Notes under the pieces: model-generated
What the model saw: only the letters and a program-made list of their open reading frames with translations
What the model was told of the DNA's origin: nothing
Databases searched by the model: none
Assembly: GCF_043951855.1 (NCBI RefSeq)
Contig: NZ_JBINJW010000002.1
Coordinates: 62,001 to 126,000 of the forward strand
DNA: 64,000 nucleotides
Direction: 5' to 3'
DNA from: Proteiniclasticum sp043951855
GTDB lineage: Bacteria > Bacillota > Clostridia > Clostridiales > Clostridiaceae
In this document: in pieces, positions 42,066-50,905 of the stretch
Position numbering within the stretch: position 1 is the first letter of the stretch
Layout: each line of letters starts with the position of its first letter
Position numbers and translations under genes: made by a program

Positions 42066-42953
42066 CTAGATGATGATATTTTTCAGAATACCGATCTTCT
42101 CCACTTCACACTCCACCACATCCCCTTTTTTCATGAATCTTGGTGGATCAAAGCCCATGCCTACACCTGAAGGGGTTCCTGTGGCGATGATGTCTCCAGG
42201 TTCAAGGGTGATGCCTCTGGAGAAATCAGAAATGATGGTTGCGATGTCGTTTAGAAAAAGCTCGGTATTGGAGCTTTGTCTCACCTCTCCATTGACTCTG
42301 GACTCCACATGCAGTTTCAGGGGCAGCGAGAGTGCTGATCGATGAAGAATCACTGGTCCCAGAACGCTGTGCGTATCCAGGCTCTTTCCTTTATACCACT
42401 GGAGATGACCTCTCTGCAGGTTTCTCGAGGATACATCATTGAAGATACTGTATCCGAAGATATAGTCCTCCACTTGGTCCTTTGGAATGTTCATTCCCTT
42501 TTTACCGATGATCACGGCGACTTCCACTTCATAATCAAGCTGTTCATCGATTTCGAAGAAGCCTTTTACCTCCTCTTCATGACCCAGGATTCTCGTGGTC
42601 CTTTTGGAGAAATAGACGGGACTTTTCTGATGGGAGAGGTCCTCTTTCAGGGCCAGCGTGGATTCCTTGAGATGGGAATCATAATTGACGCCCACGCAGA
42701 TGATGTCATGTTTGGGTCTCACAATGGGTGCCAGATAGCGGATCTCCTCCACAGGAATGCCCAGATCCTTTTCGTTGATTCTCACCTGAGCGATGATGTT
42801 CAGGTCCAGCTCCGTGGCTTCCTCTATGAACTGATTCATGTCTTCGTATCGTTCATGGCCCAGTATTTTGGTTATTTTCAGAACTTTCGACTCATCAAGG
42901 CTGAGTACGCCGATCTGTTCTTTGCCCTTGTGAACAAAGGTGATAAATTTCAT
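42066..42953 (-). CDS. Fumarylacetoacetate hydrolase (FAH) family protein
   Basis: The 295-residue protein has the FAH C-terminal fold: ICVGVNYDSHLKE, PVYFSKRTTRILGHEE, a metal triad in DEQLDYEVEVAVIIGKKG, FGYSIFNDVSSRNLQ and LEPGDIIATGTPSGVGMGFDPPRFMKKGDVVECEVEKIG near the end. Family members hydrolyse or decarboxylate 2-oxo acids with Mg2+ or Mn2+, such as acylpyruvates and oxaloacetate. It is 137 bp downstream of rnfD on the same strand with no clear terminator between, so co-transcription is possible. The substrate is unknown. Confidence 0.9.
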   Translation of the reverse strand: MKFITFVHKGKEQIGVLSLDESKVLKITKILGHERYEDMNQFIEEATELDLNIIAQVRINEKDLGIPVEEIRYLAPIVRPKHDIICVGVNYDSHLKESTLALKEDLSHQKSPVYFSKRTTRILGHEEEVKGFFEIDEQLDYEVEVAVIIGKKGMNIPKDQVEDYIFGYSIFNDVSSRNLQRGHLQWYKGKSLDTHSVLGPVILHRSALSLPLKLHVESRVNGEVRQSSNTELFLNDIATIISDFSRGITLEPGDIIATGTPSGVGMGFDPPRFMKKGDVVECEVEKIGILKNIII

Positions 42954-43089
42954 CTTTTCCGTCTCCTTTTATGCATACTGTGTTTCACTGTACCGGCAGC
43001 ACTCCCTTTCAGAGTTTCTCCTAATAGGAGCTGCATCAGAATGGGATGCATGAATCGCAGGATCATGTTTCTACGAAGGTCTTTCACTT

Positions 43090-44082
43090 CTATGCTCTTT
43101 TCTGCCTATTGAATTTCACATCCGGTCTTTTCTTGTGTCCATAGATTCTCGGCATGAGTTTCTGGTCAATATAAGGCGCCAGCGCATTCATGATGAGAAT
43201 GGCGAATCCCACTCCGCCCGGGAAAGTGAAAGCGATTCTGAAAAACGCGGTGAGCACGCCTGCGCCGATGGCGAAGACCGTCTTCCCTTCCGGTGTCAGT
43301 GCACCGGAACTGTAGTCGGTGGCCATATAGGTGGCCGCAAAAAACAGGGTGCCCGAGAAGGCATGGCTTGCCATGAAGTTCAGATCGAATCCTGAATAGA
43401 ATCCGGTGACAAGCATGGCGGTGAGAATATAGAAGATCGGAATCTTCGGATTGATGATTCTTCTGGCAATGAGATAGATCATGCCCAGAAGAATCAGAAG
43501 CTTACTGGTTTCTCCGGCATTACCGCCCAGATTGAATCCCATGAAGAGATCATAAAGTTCCGGTACCTCAGCAGAAACGGTCTTGATGCCGCCGCCGATG
43601 TATTCCAGCGGTGTGGCTGTGGAAACCGCATCCGGTCCGGGAAGGACCCAGTTGGTGATCCAGGGAGAGAAAAACGCCTTCAGCATGACTCTTGCCGCCA
43701 GCGCCGGGTTGAATCGGTTTCTGCCGATGCCTCCAGGCAGCTGCTTCACAATGACGATGGCAAAGACAGACCCGATGATAACGGTCCACCAGGGCGCCGT
43801 CACTGGAAGGCTTAAGCCCAGAAGTGCCCCTGTGACCAGAGCGCTCCTGTCGTTTATGGTGATCTTTCTGTAGGTGAGTTTCTGGAAAAGATACTCACTG
43901 GCTACAGAGGTTCCCATACCAAGAGCGATGAGAAGCAGCACTTTCCATCCGAAGAAGTACGTGGCTGCTGCTGCAGGAGGAATCAGTGCGATGAGCACCT
44001 GGGTCATGACCCAGGGTGTGGTTTTCGGGGTCCTTATATGCGGGGAAGGACCGGATTTCATTTTACTCAGTTTCTCCATCAT
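43090..44082 (-). CDS. rnfD: Rnf complex subunit RnfD
   Basis: The 330-residue membrane protein matches RnfD/NqrB: PSPHIRTPKTTPWVMTQVLIALIPPAAAATYFFG at the start, KQLPGGIGRNRFNPALAARVML, the flavin-attachment motif STATPLEYI (the Thr that binds FMN), and about nine helices to NALAPYIDQKLMPRIYGHKKR. It is an ion-path subunit of the ferredoxin:NAD+ oxidoreductase. It follows rnfC by 1 bp. The usual next genes rnfG, rnfE, rnfA and rnfB are absent; the following gene encodes an FAH-family protein. Confidence 0.94.
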   Translation of the reverse strand: MMEKLSKMKSGPSPHIRTPKTTPWVMTQVLIALIPPAAAATYFFGWKVLLLIALGMGTSVASEYLFQKLTYRKITINDRSALVTGALLGLSLPVTAPWWTVIIGSVFAIVIVKQLPGGIGRNRFNPALAARVMLKAFFSPWITNWVLPGPDAVSTATPLEYIGGGIKTVSAEVPELYDLFMGFNLGGNAGETSKLLILLGMIYLIARRIINPKIPIFYILTAMLVTGFYSGFDLNFMASHAFSGTLFFAATYMATDYSSGALTPEGKTVFAIGAGVLTAFFRIAFTFPGGVGFAILIMNALAPYIDQKLMPRIYGHKKRPDVKFNRQKRA

Positions 44083-44083
44083 G

Positions 44084-45412
44084 CTACGCTCCCTCCTTTT
44101 CCTGCTGCGCTTTTATGGCGGCTTTCGCATCTCTTATGTTATCCAGAAGCGGAATCCTGGACGGACAGATGTAGGAGCAGTTTCCGCATTCGATGCAGTC
44201 CATGGCCCCCAGCTTCTTCGCCGCATCCAGGTCTCCCCTGTTGTAGGCTTCACTGATGAGAATCGGCTGCAGGCTTACAGGACAGACGTTGATGCACTCG
44301 GAGCACATGATGCAGTCGGATTCATCGCCCACTCTCGCCTCTTTTTCCGTCAGCGCTGTGATGGCCGTCATGGCTTTTATGACGGGCACACTGCTGTCTG
44401 TGAGGGCGCGGCCCATCATAGGGCCTCCGCTTAAAAGCTTATATACGGATTCACTGAATCCTCCGCATTCTTCCAGAAGTGACGTCACAGGCGTACCCAC
44501 TCTCACGAGAAGATTCTTCGGGTCCTGCACTGGTGTTCCTGAAACAGAGACCACTCTCTGATAAAGAGGCTCCCCCAGGCTCACTGCTCTGTAAACCGCC
44601 CTGGTGGTGGATACATTCATGAGCACACACCTGACGCCGGCAGGCAGACCTCCAGGAGGCACTTCCCTTCCGGTGAGATCCCTGATGAGATTCTTTTCAG
44701 AACCTCTCGGGTACATGGTGCGAAGAGGACGCACTTCAATGTCTTTATATTCTGCTGCCGCTTTCCTCATGGCTTCTATGGCATCAGGCTTGTTGTCTTC
44801 GATGGCCACAAAGATCTGCCTGAGCTTCGGAAACAGTTTTCGCGCGACATTGATTCCTTTGATGATCTCTTCCCCTTCTTCCACCATGACCCGATGGTCT
44901 GAAGTGGAATAGGGCTCACATTCCGCACCGTTGACGATGAGGGTATCAATGGTGCTGCCTTTGGGCGGGTCCAGCTTCACAGCTGTGGGAAAGGCAGCTC
45001 CGCCCATGCCGACAATACCGGCATTTCTGATGATCTCAAGAATCTCTTTGCTGTCAGTGATCTCTTCTCTTTCTCTGATGGACTCCTCGAAGCTGTCCTG
45101 CCCGTCATTTTTCACCACGATGCAGTCTGCGGGTCCGTTCAGTGTGGGTCTTTTTTCGATGGCTGTGACTTCTCCTGATACGGAGGAATGAACCGGTGCC
45201 GAAACGAAACCGCCCGCCTTTGCAAGAAGGGTGCCGATTTTCACCTTCTGTCCCACTTCCACCACTGGTTCTGCAGGGGCACCTATGTGCATGGACACCG
45301 GAAAGACCAGTTCCTCAGGCACTTTCGCCACCGTGATGGGCAGATGGGAGGTTCTCTCTTTATTTTCTCTGGGATGACTTCCTCCATGCTTACCCATGAA
45401 AAAAATACGCAT
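44084..45412 (-). CDS. rnfC: Rnf complex subunit RnfC
   Basis: The 442-residue protein matches RnfC: GKHGGSHPRENKERT, a barrel-sandwich N-terminal part (VGQKVKIGTLLAKAGGFVSAPVHSSVSGEV), the NADH/flavin-binding region with GMGGAAFPTAVKL and NGAECEPYSTSDHRVM, and two 4Fe-4S clusters, CIMCSECINVCP and CIECGNCSYICP. It is the peripheral NADH-reacting subunit at the cytoplasmic face. The length is normal for clostridial RnfC. Here it heads a pair with rnfD only. Confidence 0.95.
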   Translation of the reverse strand: MRIFFMGKHGGSHPRENKERTSHLPITVAKVPEELVFPVSMHIGAPAEPVVEVGQKVKIGTLLAKAGGFVSAPVHSSVSGEVTAIEKRPTLNGPADCIVVKNDGQDSFEESIREREEITDSKEILEIIRNAGIVGMGGAAFPTAVKLDPPKGSTIDTLIVNGAECEPYSTSDHRVMVEEGEEIIKGINVARKLFPKLRQIFVAIEDNKPDAIEAMRKAAAEYKDIEVRPLRTMYPRGSEKNLIRDLTGREVPPGGLPAGVRCVLMNVSTTRAVYRAVSLGEPLYQRVVSVSGTPVQDPKNLLVRVGTPVTSLLEECGGFSESVYKLLSGGPMMGRALTDSSVPVIKAMTAITALTEKEARVGDESDCIMCSECINVCPVSLQPILISEAYNRGDLDAAKKLGAMDCIECGNCSYICPSRIPLLDNIRDAKAAIKAQQEKEGA

Positions 45413-45596
45413 AAAATCATTCCTTTCCTGAATTCTTTCTGGAATAAATACAATTACATAATAATCTTACTACTTGATAATCTACTACCAGTATAAATTA
45501 TTTCCGCTTCAATAAAAAGGAAAAGATGCCCGGTTCCAGCAAAAATTAACAACCTTGCAGCCATTCAGAATACTTTGTTTCACGAATCTCTTTAAA

Positions 45597-45640
45597 GAAA
45601 CAGAGCCGAAGGACAGCCCTTTTTCCTTCGGCTCTGTTTC
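45597..45640 (-). terminator. Terminator of the second MocA-type gene
   Basis: GAAACAGAGCCGAAGGA (45597-45613) and its complement (45624-45640) make a perfect 17-bp stem with a ten-base loop containing CTTTT. It lies between the minus-strand stop at 45683 and the rnfC promoter region. Confidence 0.85.
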
Positions 45641-45682
45641 TGGCACCGTATATTTCAGTGACACCTCTTGAGATACCTGGTT

Positions 45683-46822
45683 CTACCGCTTTTCAGATGA
45701 AAAACCTTCCTCACCGCTGATCTTCTTCTCGTAGGCTCTGTCGTATTCTTCCGCATCAAAATTCAGCGGAATCTTCTTTTCCTTCCAGGCGGACATGTAT
45801 GTGGCATTGAGCATCCTTACACTCTTTATCCCTTCCGTCAGCGGGCAGAGCATCTCTTCCTTTTCCAGGATGGTCTGAATGAAGTTATTGAGTAGTCTGT
45901 TCTGTAGCACTTTGTTGGGCAGCTTCGGGAAGGTCAGCACTTCCACTTCATGGGGCACTTCCGGAAATGCGCCTTTCACGGTCCGCGCAAATTCCTCTTC
46001 GTCCATGGCGAGCTTCGTGATCTTCACTGCACTGTCATTTTCAATGACGATCTGACCACCGGAGAAGGACAGTTCAAAACGGTTGGTTCCGGGGCTTTCA
46101 TGGGTGCTTGTCATGAACTGGCCTGATGCCCCATTCGGATAGAACATCTGGATCATCACATCATTTTCCGCACTGAGCGGTCTATGGAAACCTTCCTTGG
46201 TGAAGGCCATGACGCTCTCCGGAAGGTCTGTCATCCAGAGCAGCGTATCCAGCTGATGGATGGCCTGGTTGATGAGCACGCCTCCTCCTTCCGTCTCATA
46301 GCTGCCTCTCCAGGTGCTTCTCTCATAATAGTCATAGGTCCTGTACTGATTGGTCACCTGCCAGACCACGCGTCTCAGATCACCCATCCTGCCACCTTCC
46401 ATGCGGCGTTTCACGAAACTGTAGATGTCGCTGCTTCTGTTGTTGAACATGACACCTGCTGTCAGATACGGCTTCTTCCCTGCAGCCGTGACCATTTCTT
46501 CCACCTCTCCCACTTTGATGCCAAGCGGTTTTTCAATCATGATGTGCTTTTCCTTCTCCAGGGCTTTCATGGCCATGGACGGATGAAGCGCATGGGGTGT
46601 TGTTATGAGCACCGCATCTACAGTATCCCCTTCCAGCATCTCCTCCAGCGTGGAAAAGAGACGGGTATCCTTCAGACCGTACTTTCCACGGATCCCTGCC
46701 AGTCTTTCCTGATTTCTGGAAGCCAGCGCCGAAAGCTCCGCCTCTTTGATGAGCCCTCTGGAGAACATCTCGATGTAGTCTTCTGCAATGCTTCCGATGC
46801 CTACAATCCCTACTTTAATCAT
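45683..46822 (-). CDS. Gfo/Idh/MocA family oxidoreductase (second)
   Basis: The product (379 residues from ATG 46822, AAGGAAG eight bases upstream) has the Rossmann motif VGIVGIGSIAEDYIEMF, the hallmark EKPLGIKV and a C-terminal domain with GGGVLINQAIHQLDTLLWMTDLP, holding the conserved Asn-Gln-His-Asp region. It would oxidise or reduce a sugar or cyclitol with NAD(P). It is monocistronic. It is clearly divergent from the first MocA protein. ATGs at 46828 and a GTG at 46831 are alternative starts. Confidence 0.9.
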   Translation of the reverse strand: MIKVGIVGIGSIAEDYIEMFSRGLIKEAELSALASRNQERLAGIRGKYGLKDTRLFSTLEEMLEGDTVDAVLITTPHALHPSMAMKALEKEKHIMIEKPLGIKVGEVEEMVTAAGKKPYLTAGVMFNNRSSDIYSFVKRRMEGGRMGDLRRVVWQVTNQYRTYDYYERSTWRGSYETEGGGVLINQAIHQLDTLLWMTDLPESVMAFTKEGFHRPLSAENDVMIQMFYPNGASGQFMTSTHESPGTNRFELSFSGGQIVIENDSAVKITKLAMDEEEFARTVKGAFPEVPHEVEVLTFPKLPNKVLQNRLLNNFIQTILEKEEMLCPLTEGIKSVRMLNATYMSAWKEKKIPLNFDAEEYDRAYEKKISGEEGFSSEKR

Positions 46823-46911
46823 TTTCATCACTTCCTTGTTCTCATCTTACCACTCCTGGCCCTTGAGGTTAAGTCACTTTCTTCATGAAGATATGTTTTT
46901 CAGCTTTTTAC

Positions 46912-46953
46912 GAACAAGAGTGCCCGGATCCTCAGATCCGGGCACTCTTGTTC
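46912..46953 (-). terminator. Strong hairpin downstream of the GGDEF-EAL gene
   Basis: GAACAAGAGTGCCCGGATC (46912-46930) and its exact complement (46935-46953) make a 19-bp perfect stem with a four-base loop, 44 bp past the stop at 46997. There is no clear T run after it on either strand, so it may be a terminator or an mRNA end-stabilising stem. Confidence 0.65.
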
Positions 46954-46996
46954 AGCCATATCAGGTTTCACTATGCCGGTTTTTCTTCCGGTGACA

Positions 46997-49900
46997 TCAT
47001 GCATCCGGTGACATGACCCTGGCCATGGAGGTTCCATCCATCTGCTGAAGCAGTTTTTCCATCTGCTCCGGCGGCATGGGCTTATAGTAGTAGAAGCCCT
47101 GGATTTCATCGCAGCCTTTTTCCCTGACATAATCCGCCTGATCTCTCGTCTCCACCCCTTCAATGATGACAACGAGGTCCAGAGATCTGGCCAGATCAAG
47201 AATCCCGTCATAGAGATTCTTCCCTCTATCCTCATGATGGAGATTCAGGATGAACTGACGGTCGATCTTCACTTTGTCGATGGGTAGTTCATGGAGTCTG
47301 CTGAGGGACGAATAGGCTGTGCCGAAATCATCCAGGGAGATTCTGATTCCTATGTCTCTTAATGAACTTAATCTGCTTTGAATCTGGTCCAGGGAAAACA
47401 CCATGGTGTTTTCTGTGATTTCCGCTTCGATGTATTCCGGGTCCCATCCGTTTTCCTTGAAGACCTCTGCCAGATCTCTGCCCATATCACTCTGCATCAT
47501 GCTGATGGGGGTGATGTTGATGGACATGCTGATCTTCCTGTATCCTTTCTGCTGCCATAGCATATTCTGTCTGCAGGCTTCTATGAATACCCAGGTGTCA
47601 ATCTCTTCCATAAGCCCAGTTCGCTCCGCTATTGGAAGAAACACCCCAGGTGCAAGCAGTCCTCTGGTCGGATGCTTCCAGCGGATCAGAGCCTCTGCGC
47701 CGATGATCTCTTCTGTCTTTCCATGGACTTTGGGCTGATAGTACAGGACAAACTGATCCTTCTCCACCGCATGACGAAGATCCTCTTCCAGTTCCTTCTC
47801 ATAGACGAACTTCTTCTTGATTTCTTCCGTACAGACGGTGAATCTGTTTTTACCGGTGCTTTTGGAATGATACATGGCAAGGTCTGCAAACTTGATGAGC
47901 TCTTCTCCCGTCCGTCCATCCTGAGGATAGATGGAGACACCCATACTGGCTCCTGTGATCACCTCGCGATCATCCAGCAGGAAGGGTTTCATGATTTCCT
48001 GAAGCACATCTTCCGCAAAGTTTTCGATCTCTTCCATGGACTTTGCATGGGGCAGCATGAGGAGGAACTCATCTCCTCCGAAACGGGAAAGAAGATCTCT
48101 TTCCTTCAGCTTCGGTTTCAGCTTCTTGGCGAATTCCTTCAGGAACCGGTCTCCGGTACTGTGTCCCAGAATATCATTGATGTTCTTGAAATCATCCAGA
48201 TCCAGAAAGATCAGCGCCAGCATTTCGTTCTCCCTGGTTCCGTGAATATGCTTTCTGATGATCTTCTCATAGAGAACCCGATTGGGCAGTCCTGTCAGAT
48301 GGTCATAGTAAGCCATCCTGAAAAGCTCATCTTCCTTTCCGATCTTATAGAGCATACTGGAAAGACTGCCCGCCACCAGCTGAAAGGTGTTCTGATACCC
48401 CTCATCCCAGGAGTTTCTGACAAAGGAGCTCATGCACATGACACCCAGAATCTTCCCGGATTCCACCAGGGGGGTCACCATCACCGTGATGCCTTCTTTA
48501 CGCATTTCCTCACTGAATTCCTTTAGGGTTGTGAAGAACTTTTCCGTGTACAGGCTATTTTCTTCCAGCAGCGACTCGACCATTTCATCGAATCTTTCAC
48601 CGAATCTGTGATTGATGCCTGGATTCACGAAATCATGAGGTCCGTAATACTCCGCTTTTCTCATCTTCTTTTTTCTTTCGGGAAAAATGTGGATGGAGCC
48701 GTAGTCCGCATCCATATAGTGAAGACTTCTCTCCAGAAACACATCCAGATTGCTTCTCAGATTCCTGTTGCGGGCTGAGGACAGAAGTCTTGCGGTTTCC
48801 GAGACGAATTTTTCGTGGTCGATCTGCTTTTCAAACTGGTACTGTCTGTTCTTATACACCCGGTTGATGAGAAAAGCGATGATAATGATAATGCCAAATA
48901 CAATCATTCTTCCAAGATGATCTGCTGGTGAAAAAGAGATCACCGATTCGGGTCTCACAATCCACAGCACCTTGGAAGTGATTATGGTCATGATACTGAT
49001 AGAGACAAGAAGTTTCGTGTTATTGAATATTACAGCAATGAGTATAAAGATCACGGGTACCGTCCATGCAAAGGCTTCTGAATTTTCGATCTGATAGAAG
49101 GTGATGTAGGGAATGCTCATGGCGATGATGAGAAACAGTATATTGTCTCTTATTCTGATGCTCAGTCTGCTTTTCAGAATGAGAAAGATCACGATGCCTG
49201 TGGCGAAAAGTGTAAAGGAAAGGATTCCCGCCCGCACAATGTCATCTCTTTTCAACAGCACTTCAATACCGAAGGCAGTGAACGCGCCTAAAATGTATCC
49301 CTGAGAAACATAGAAGAAAATCTTCTCATGGGTTCTTATACTCATGAGTTCTCCTCTTCTGGGCAGAGCTATGTTACTGTCCTGGCGTTTCATATCCTTC
49401 AGTTTCATCACAATGAATAGAGTGACACAAACCGGAAGAAGATGAAGTGGTCCAAGTCCCAGAAGGTTCCATCCCATGGCTTCATAAAGCTCGAAAATCT
49501 TCGGCAAGCCCAGAAGAAGGCTTAGAATCATCGTAGCTTTGATGAGTTTCATCTCCCTGATACTGAACAGATCATCTTCTTCCCTTTTCCCTCTATATAG
49601 GAGAATAAGAATCACAGCCATCACGGATAGATAGAGCACTCTTATCCATAAGAAAGCAGCCAGCTCCGTTCTCTCATAGGACCAGCCGAACTGGCTTAAC
49701 AGCATGTTGTCTGACACATTACTATACAGAAGATTTCCATAGAAGAGAATCATATTCACGGGCACGGGCGCATAAATGGCCAGCCAGTGCCATGGCTTCA
49801 TCCCGCGATCCATCTTCATGATAAGGAGCACCAGATGCAGCAGAAAACTGTAAGCGAAGCCCCATCCCCACACACTGACTAGCAGCGTGACAAAAGCCAT

Positions 49901-50086
49901 GTCTCTGCTCTCCACATGACCAAGGAGGGAAGATGTCAGCGACCATATGCTTAAGGACAGACACAGATAGAAGAAAATCCGATGGATCCTGTCTCTGATA
50001 TCCAGCGAAAAAAGATACATGCCCATATAAAAATAAAGGATCAGAGACCCGTAGAAAATCACCGACAAAACGCCCGACTCCATCAT
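46997..50086 (-). CDS. Membrane GGDEF-EAL cyclic-di-GMP protein with GAF-like domain
   Basis: The 1029-residue protein has a long membrane part (about 1-410, ten or more helices in two blocks, histidine-kinase-like 7TM style), a GAF-like region (about 430-590, LGVMCMSSFV), a GGDEF domain (about 600-765) and an EAL domain (about 785-1020). The cyclase signature RFGGDEF is intact. The phosphodiesterase residues are also present: AEALIRW, NITPISM, LDDFGTAYSS, KIDR and IEGVET. Both activities are thus possible. It is a single gene and could control attachment or motility, for example the surface adhesin elsewhere in the window, but there is no direct link. Confidence 0.94.
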   Translation of the reverse strand: MMESGVLSVIFYGSLILYFYMGMYLFSLDIRDRIHRIFFYLCLSLSIWSLTSSLLGHVESRDMAFVTLLVSVWGWGFAYSFLLHLVLLIMKMDRGMKPWHWLAIYAPVPVNMILFYGNLLYSNVSDNMLLSQFGWSYERTELAAFLWIRVLYLSVMAVILILLYRGKREEDDLFSIREMKLIKATMILSLLLGLPKIFELYEAMGWNLLGLGPLHLLPVCVTLFIVMKLKDMKRQDSNIALPRRGELMSIRTHEKIFFYVSQGYILGAFTAFGIEVLLKRDDIVRAGILSFTLFATGIVIFLILKSRLSIRIRDNILFLIIAMSIPYITFYQIENSEAFAWTVPVIFILIAVIFNNTKLLVSISIMTIITSKVLWIVRPESVISFSPADHLGRMIVFGIIIIIAFLINRVYKNRQYQFEKQIDHEKFVSETARLLSSARNRNLRSNLDVFLERSLHYMDADYGSIHIFPERKKKMRKAEYYGPHDFVNPGINHRFGERFDEMVESLLEENSLYTEKFFTTLKEFSEEMRKEGITVMVTPLVESGKILGVMCMSSFVRNSWDEGYQNTFQLVAGSLSSMLYKIGKEDELFRMAYYDHLTGLPNRVLYEKIIRKHIHGTRENEMLALIFLDLDDFKNINDILGHSTGDRFLKEFAKKLKPKLKERDLLSRFGGDEFLLMLPHAKSMEEIENFAEDVLQEIMKPFLLDDREVITGASMGVSIYPQDGRTGEELIKFADLAMYHSKSTGKNRFTVCTEEIKKKFVYEKELEEDLRHAVEKDQFVLYYQPKVHGKTEEIIGAEALIRWKHPTRGLLAPGVFLPIAERTGLMEEIDTWVFIEACRQNMLWQQKGYRKISMSINITPISMMQSDMGRDLAEVFKENGWDPEYIEAEITENTMVFSLDQIQSRLSSLRDIGIRISLDDFGTAYSSLSRLHELPIDKVKIDRQFILNLHHEDRGKNLYDGILDLARSLDLVVIIEGVETRDQADYVREKGCDEIQGFYYYKPMPPEQMEKLLQQMDGTSMARVMSPDA

Positions 50087-50292
50087 ATCTAACTACCTAC
50101 CACTTTCTTTAAAGTCCAGCTGTCCTTCTCTTTCGGCAGCTGTGCAACGCTTAACTGAATTTAAACTATCTTTACTATTATCGTACAGTTCCCCTCATTT
50201 TTAAAGACCTTGGAGAAAATTATCACTGAGATTCAAGTGAAGTTCACGTTTATCATTTCTCGGCCAGGGTAGGATCCGAGTTCGGCAGGACA

Positions 50293-50344
50293 GGAAAAAG
50301 CGGTATGGAAGAGGTTTCCTCATCACCTCATTTCATACCGCTTT
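50293..50344 (-). terminator. Terminator of the gpsA-like/xylB/rpiB operon
   Basis: AAAGCGGTATG (50297-50307) pairs with CATACCGCTTT (50334-50344) with an inner GAGGT/ACCTC; on the minus strand it ends in CTTTTTCC. It is 21 bp past the rpiB stop. Confidence 0.88.
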
Positions 50345-50364
50345 CTTTATACAGTGCTATGGGA

Positions 50365-50817
50365 TCATCTGCATTCCTTTTCTATTTCGGAAATACGGTC
50401 CACCTTGGCCTGGGACCCTCCCCCGGAGAATTCCGACTCCATCCATACATCCACCAGATTCTTTGCCAGTTCTGCGCCTACGACTCTAGCCCCCATGGTC
50501 ATGATCTGACAGTTGTTTGACTTTCTGGATCTTTCCGTGGAGTAGGAATCATGACAGACCGCTGCCCTCACGCCAGGCACCTTATTGGCTGTGATGGCCA
50601 TTCCGATTCCCGTTCCGCAGAGAAGGATTCCTCTTTCAAACTTTTCCTCTGCCACTTCCTTTGCCAGTGCATAGGCCACATTGGGGTAGAGCACTGATTC
50701 TCCTTCGCCTGAACCGAAATCCACGGCTGTGTGTCCCTTATCCTCCAGATGTCTGATGATTTCAAGCTTCAGTCCATATGCGGCTTCGTCGCATCCTATT
50801 GCTATTTTCAAATTCAT
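50365..50817 (-). CDS. rpiB: RpiB/LacAB family sugar-phosphate isomerase
   Basis: The 150-residue protein has RpiB signatures: IAIGCDEAAYGLKLEIIRHLEDKGHTAVDFG, then GILLCGTGIGMAITANKVPGVRAAVCHDSYSTERSRKSNNCQIMTMGARVVG, holding the active-site Cys (CGTGIG) and the His/Asn residues. It interconverts ribose-5-phosphate and ribulose-5-phosphate, or an allose/galactose analogue. It is the last gene of a pentulose-type operon after xylB. Confidence 0.94.
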   Translation of the reverse strand: MNLKIAIGCDEAAYGLKLEIIRHLEDKGHTAVDFGSGEGESVLYPNVAYALAKEVAEEKFERGILLCGTGIGMAITANKVPGVRAAVCHDSYSTERSRKSNNCQIMTMGARVVGAELAKNLVDVWMESEFSGGGSQAKVDRISEIEKECR

Positions 50818-50905
50818 TCAACTCGCTTTCCTTGTCTTCAGGCATGAAAGCCTGAGCTTGTCTATCTGCCTGTTTATTCTTTCTTCTCTGTCCCCTGCAT
50901 CCATA

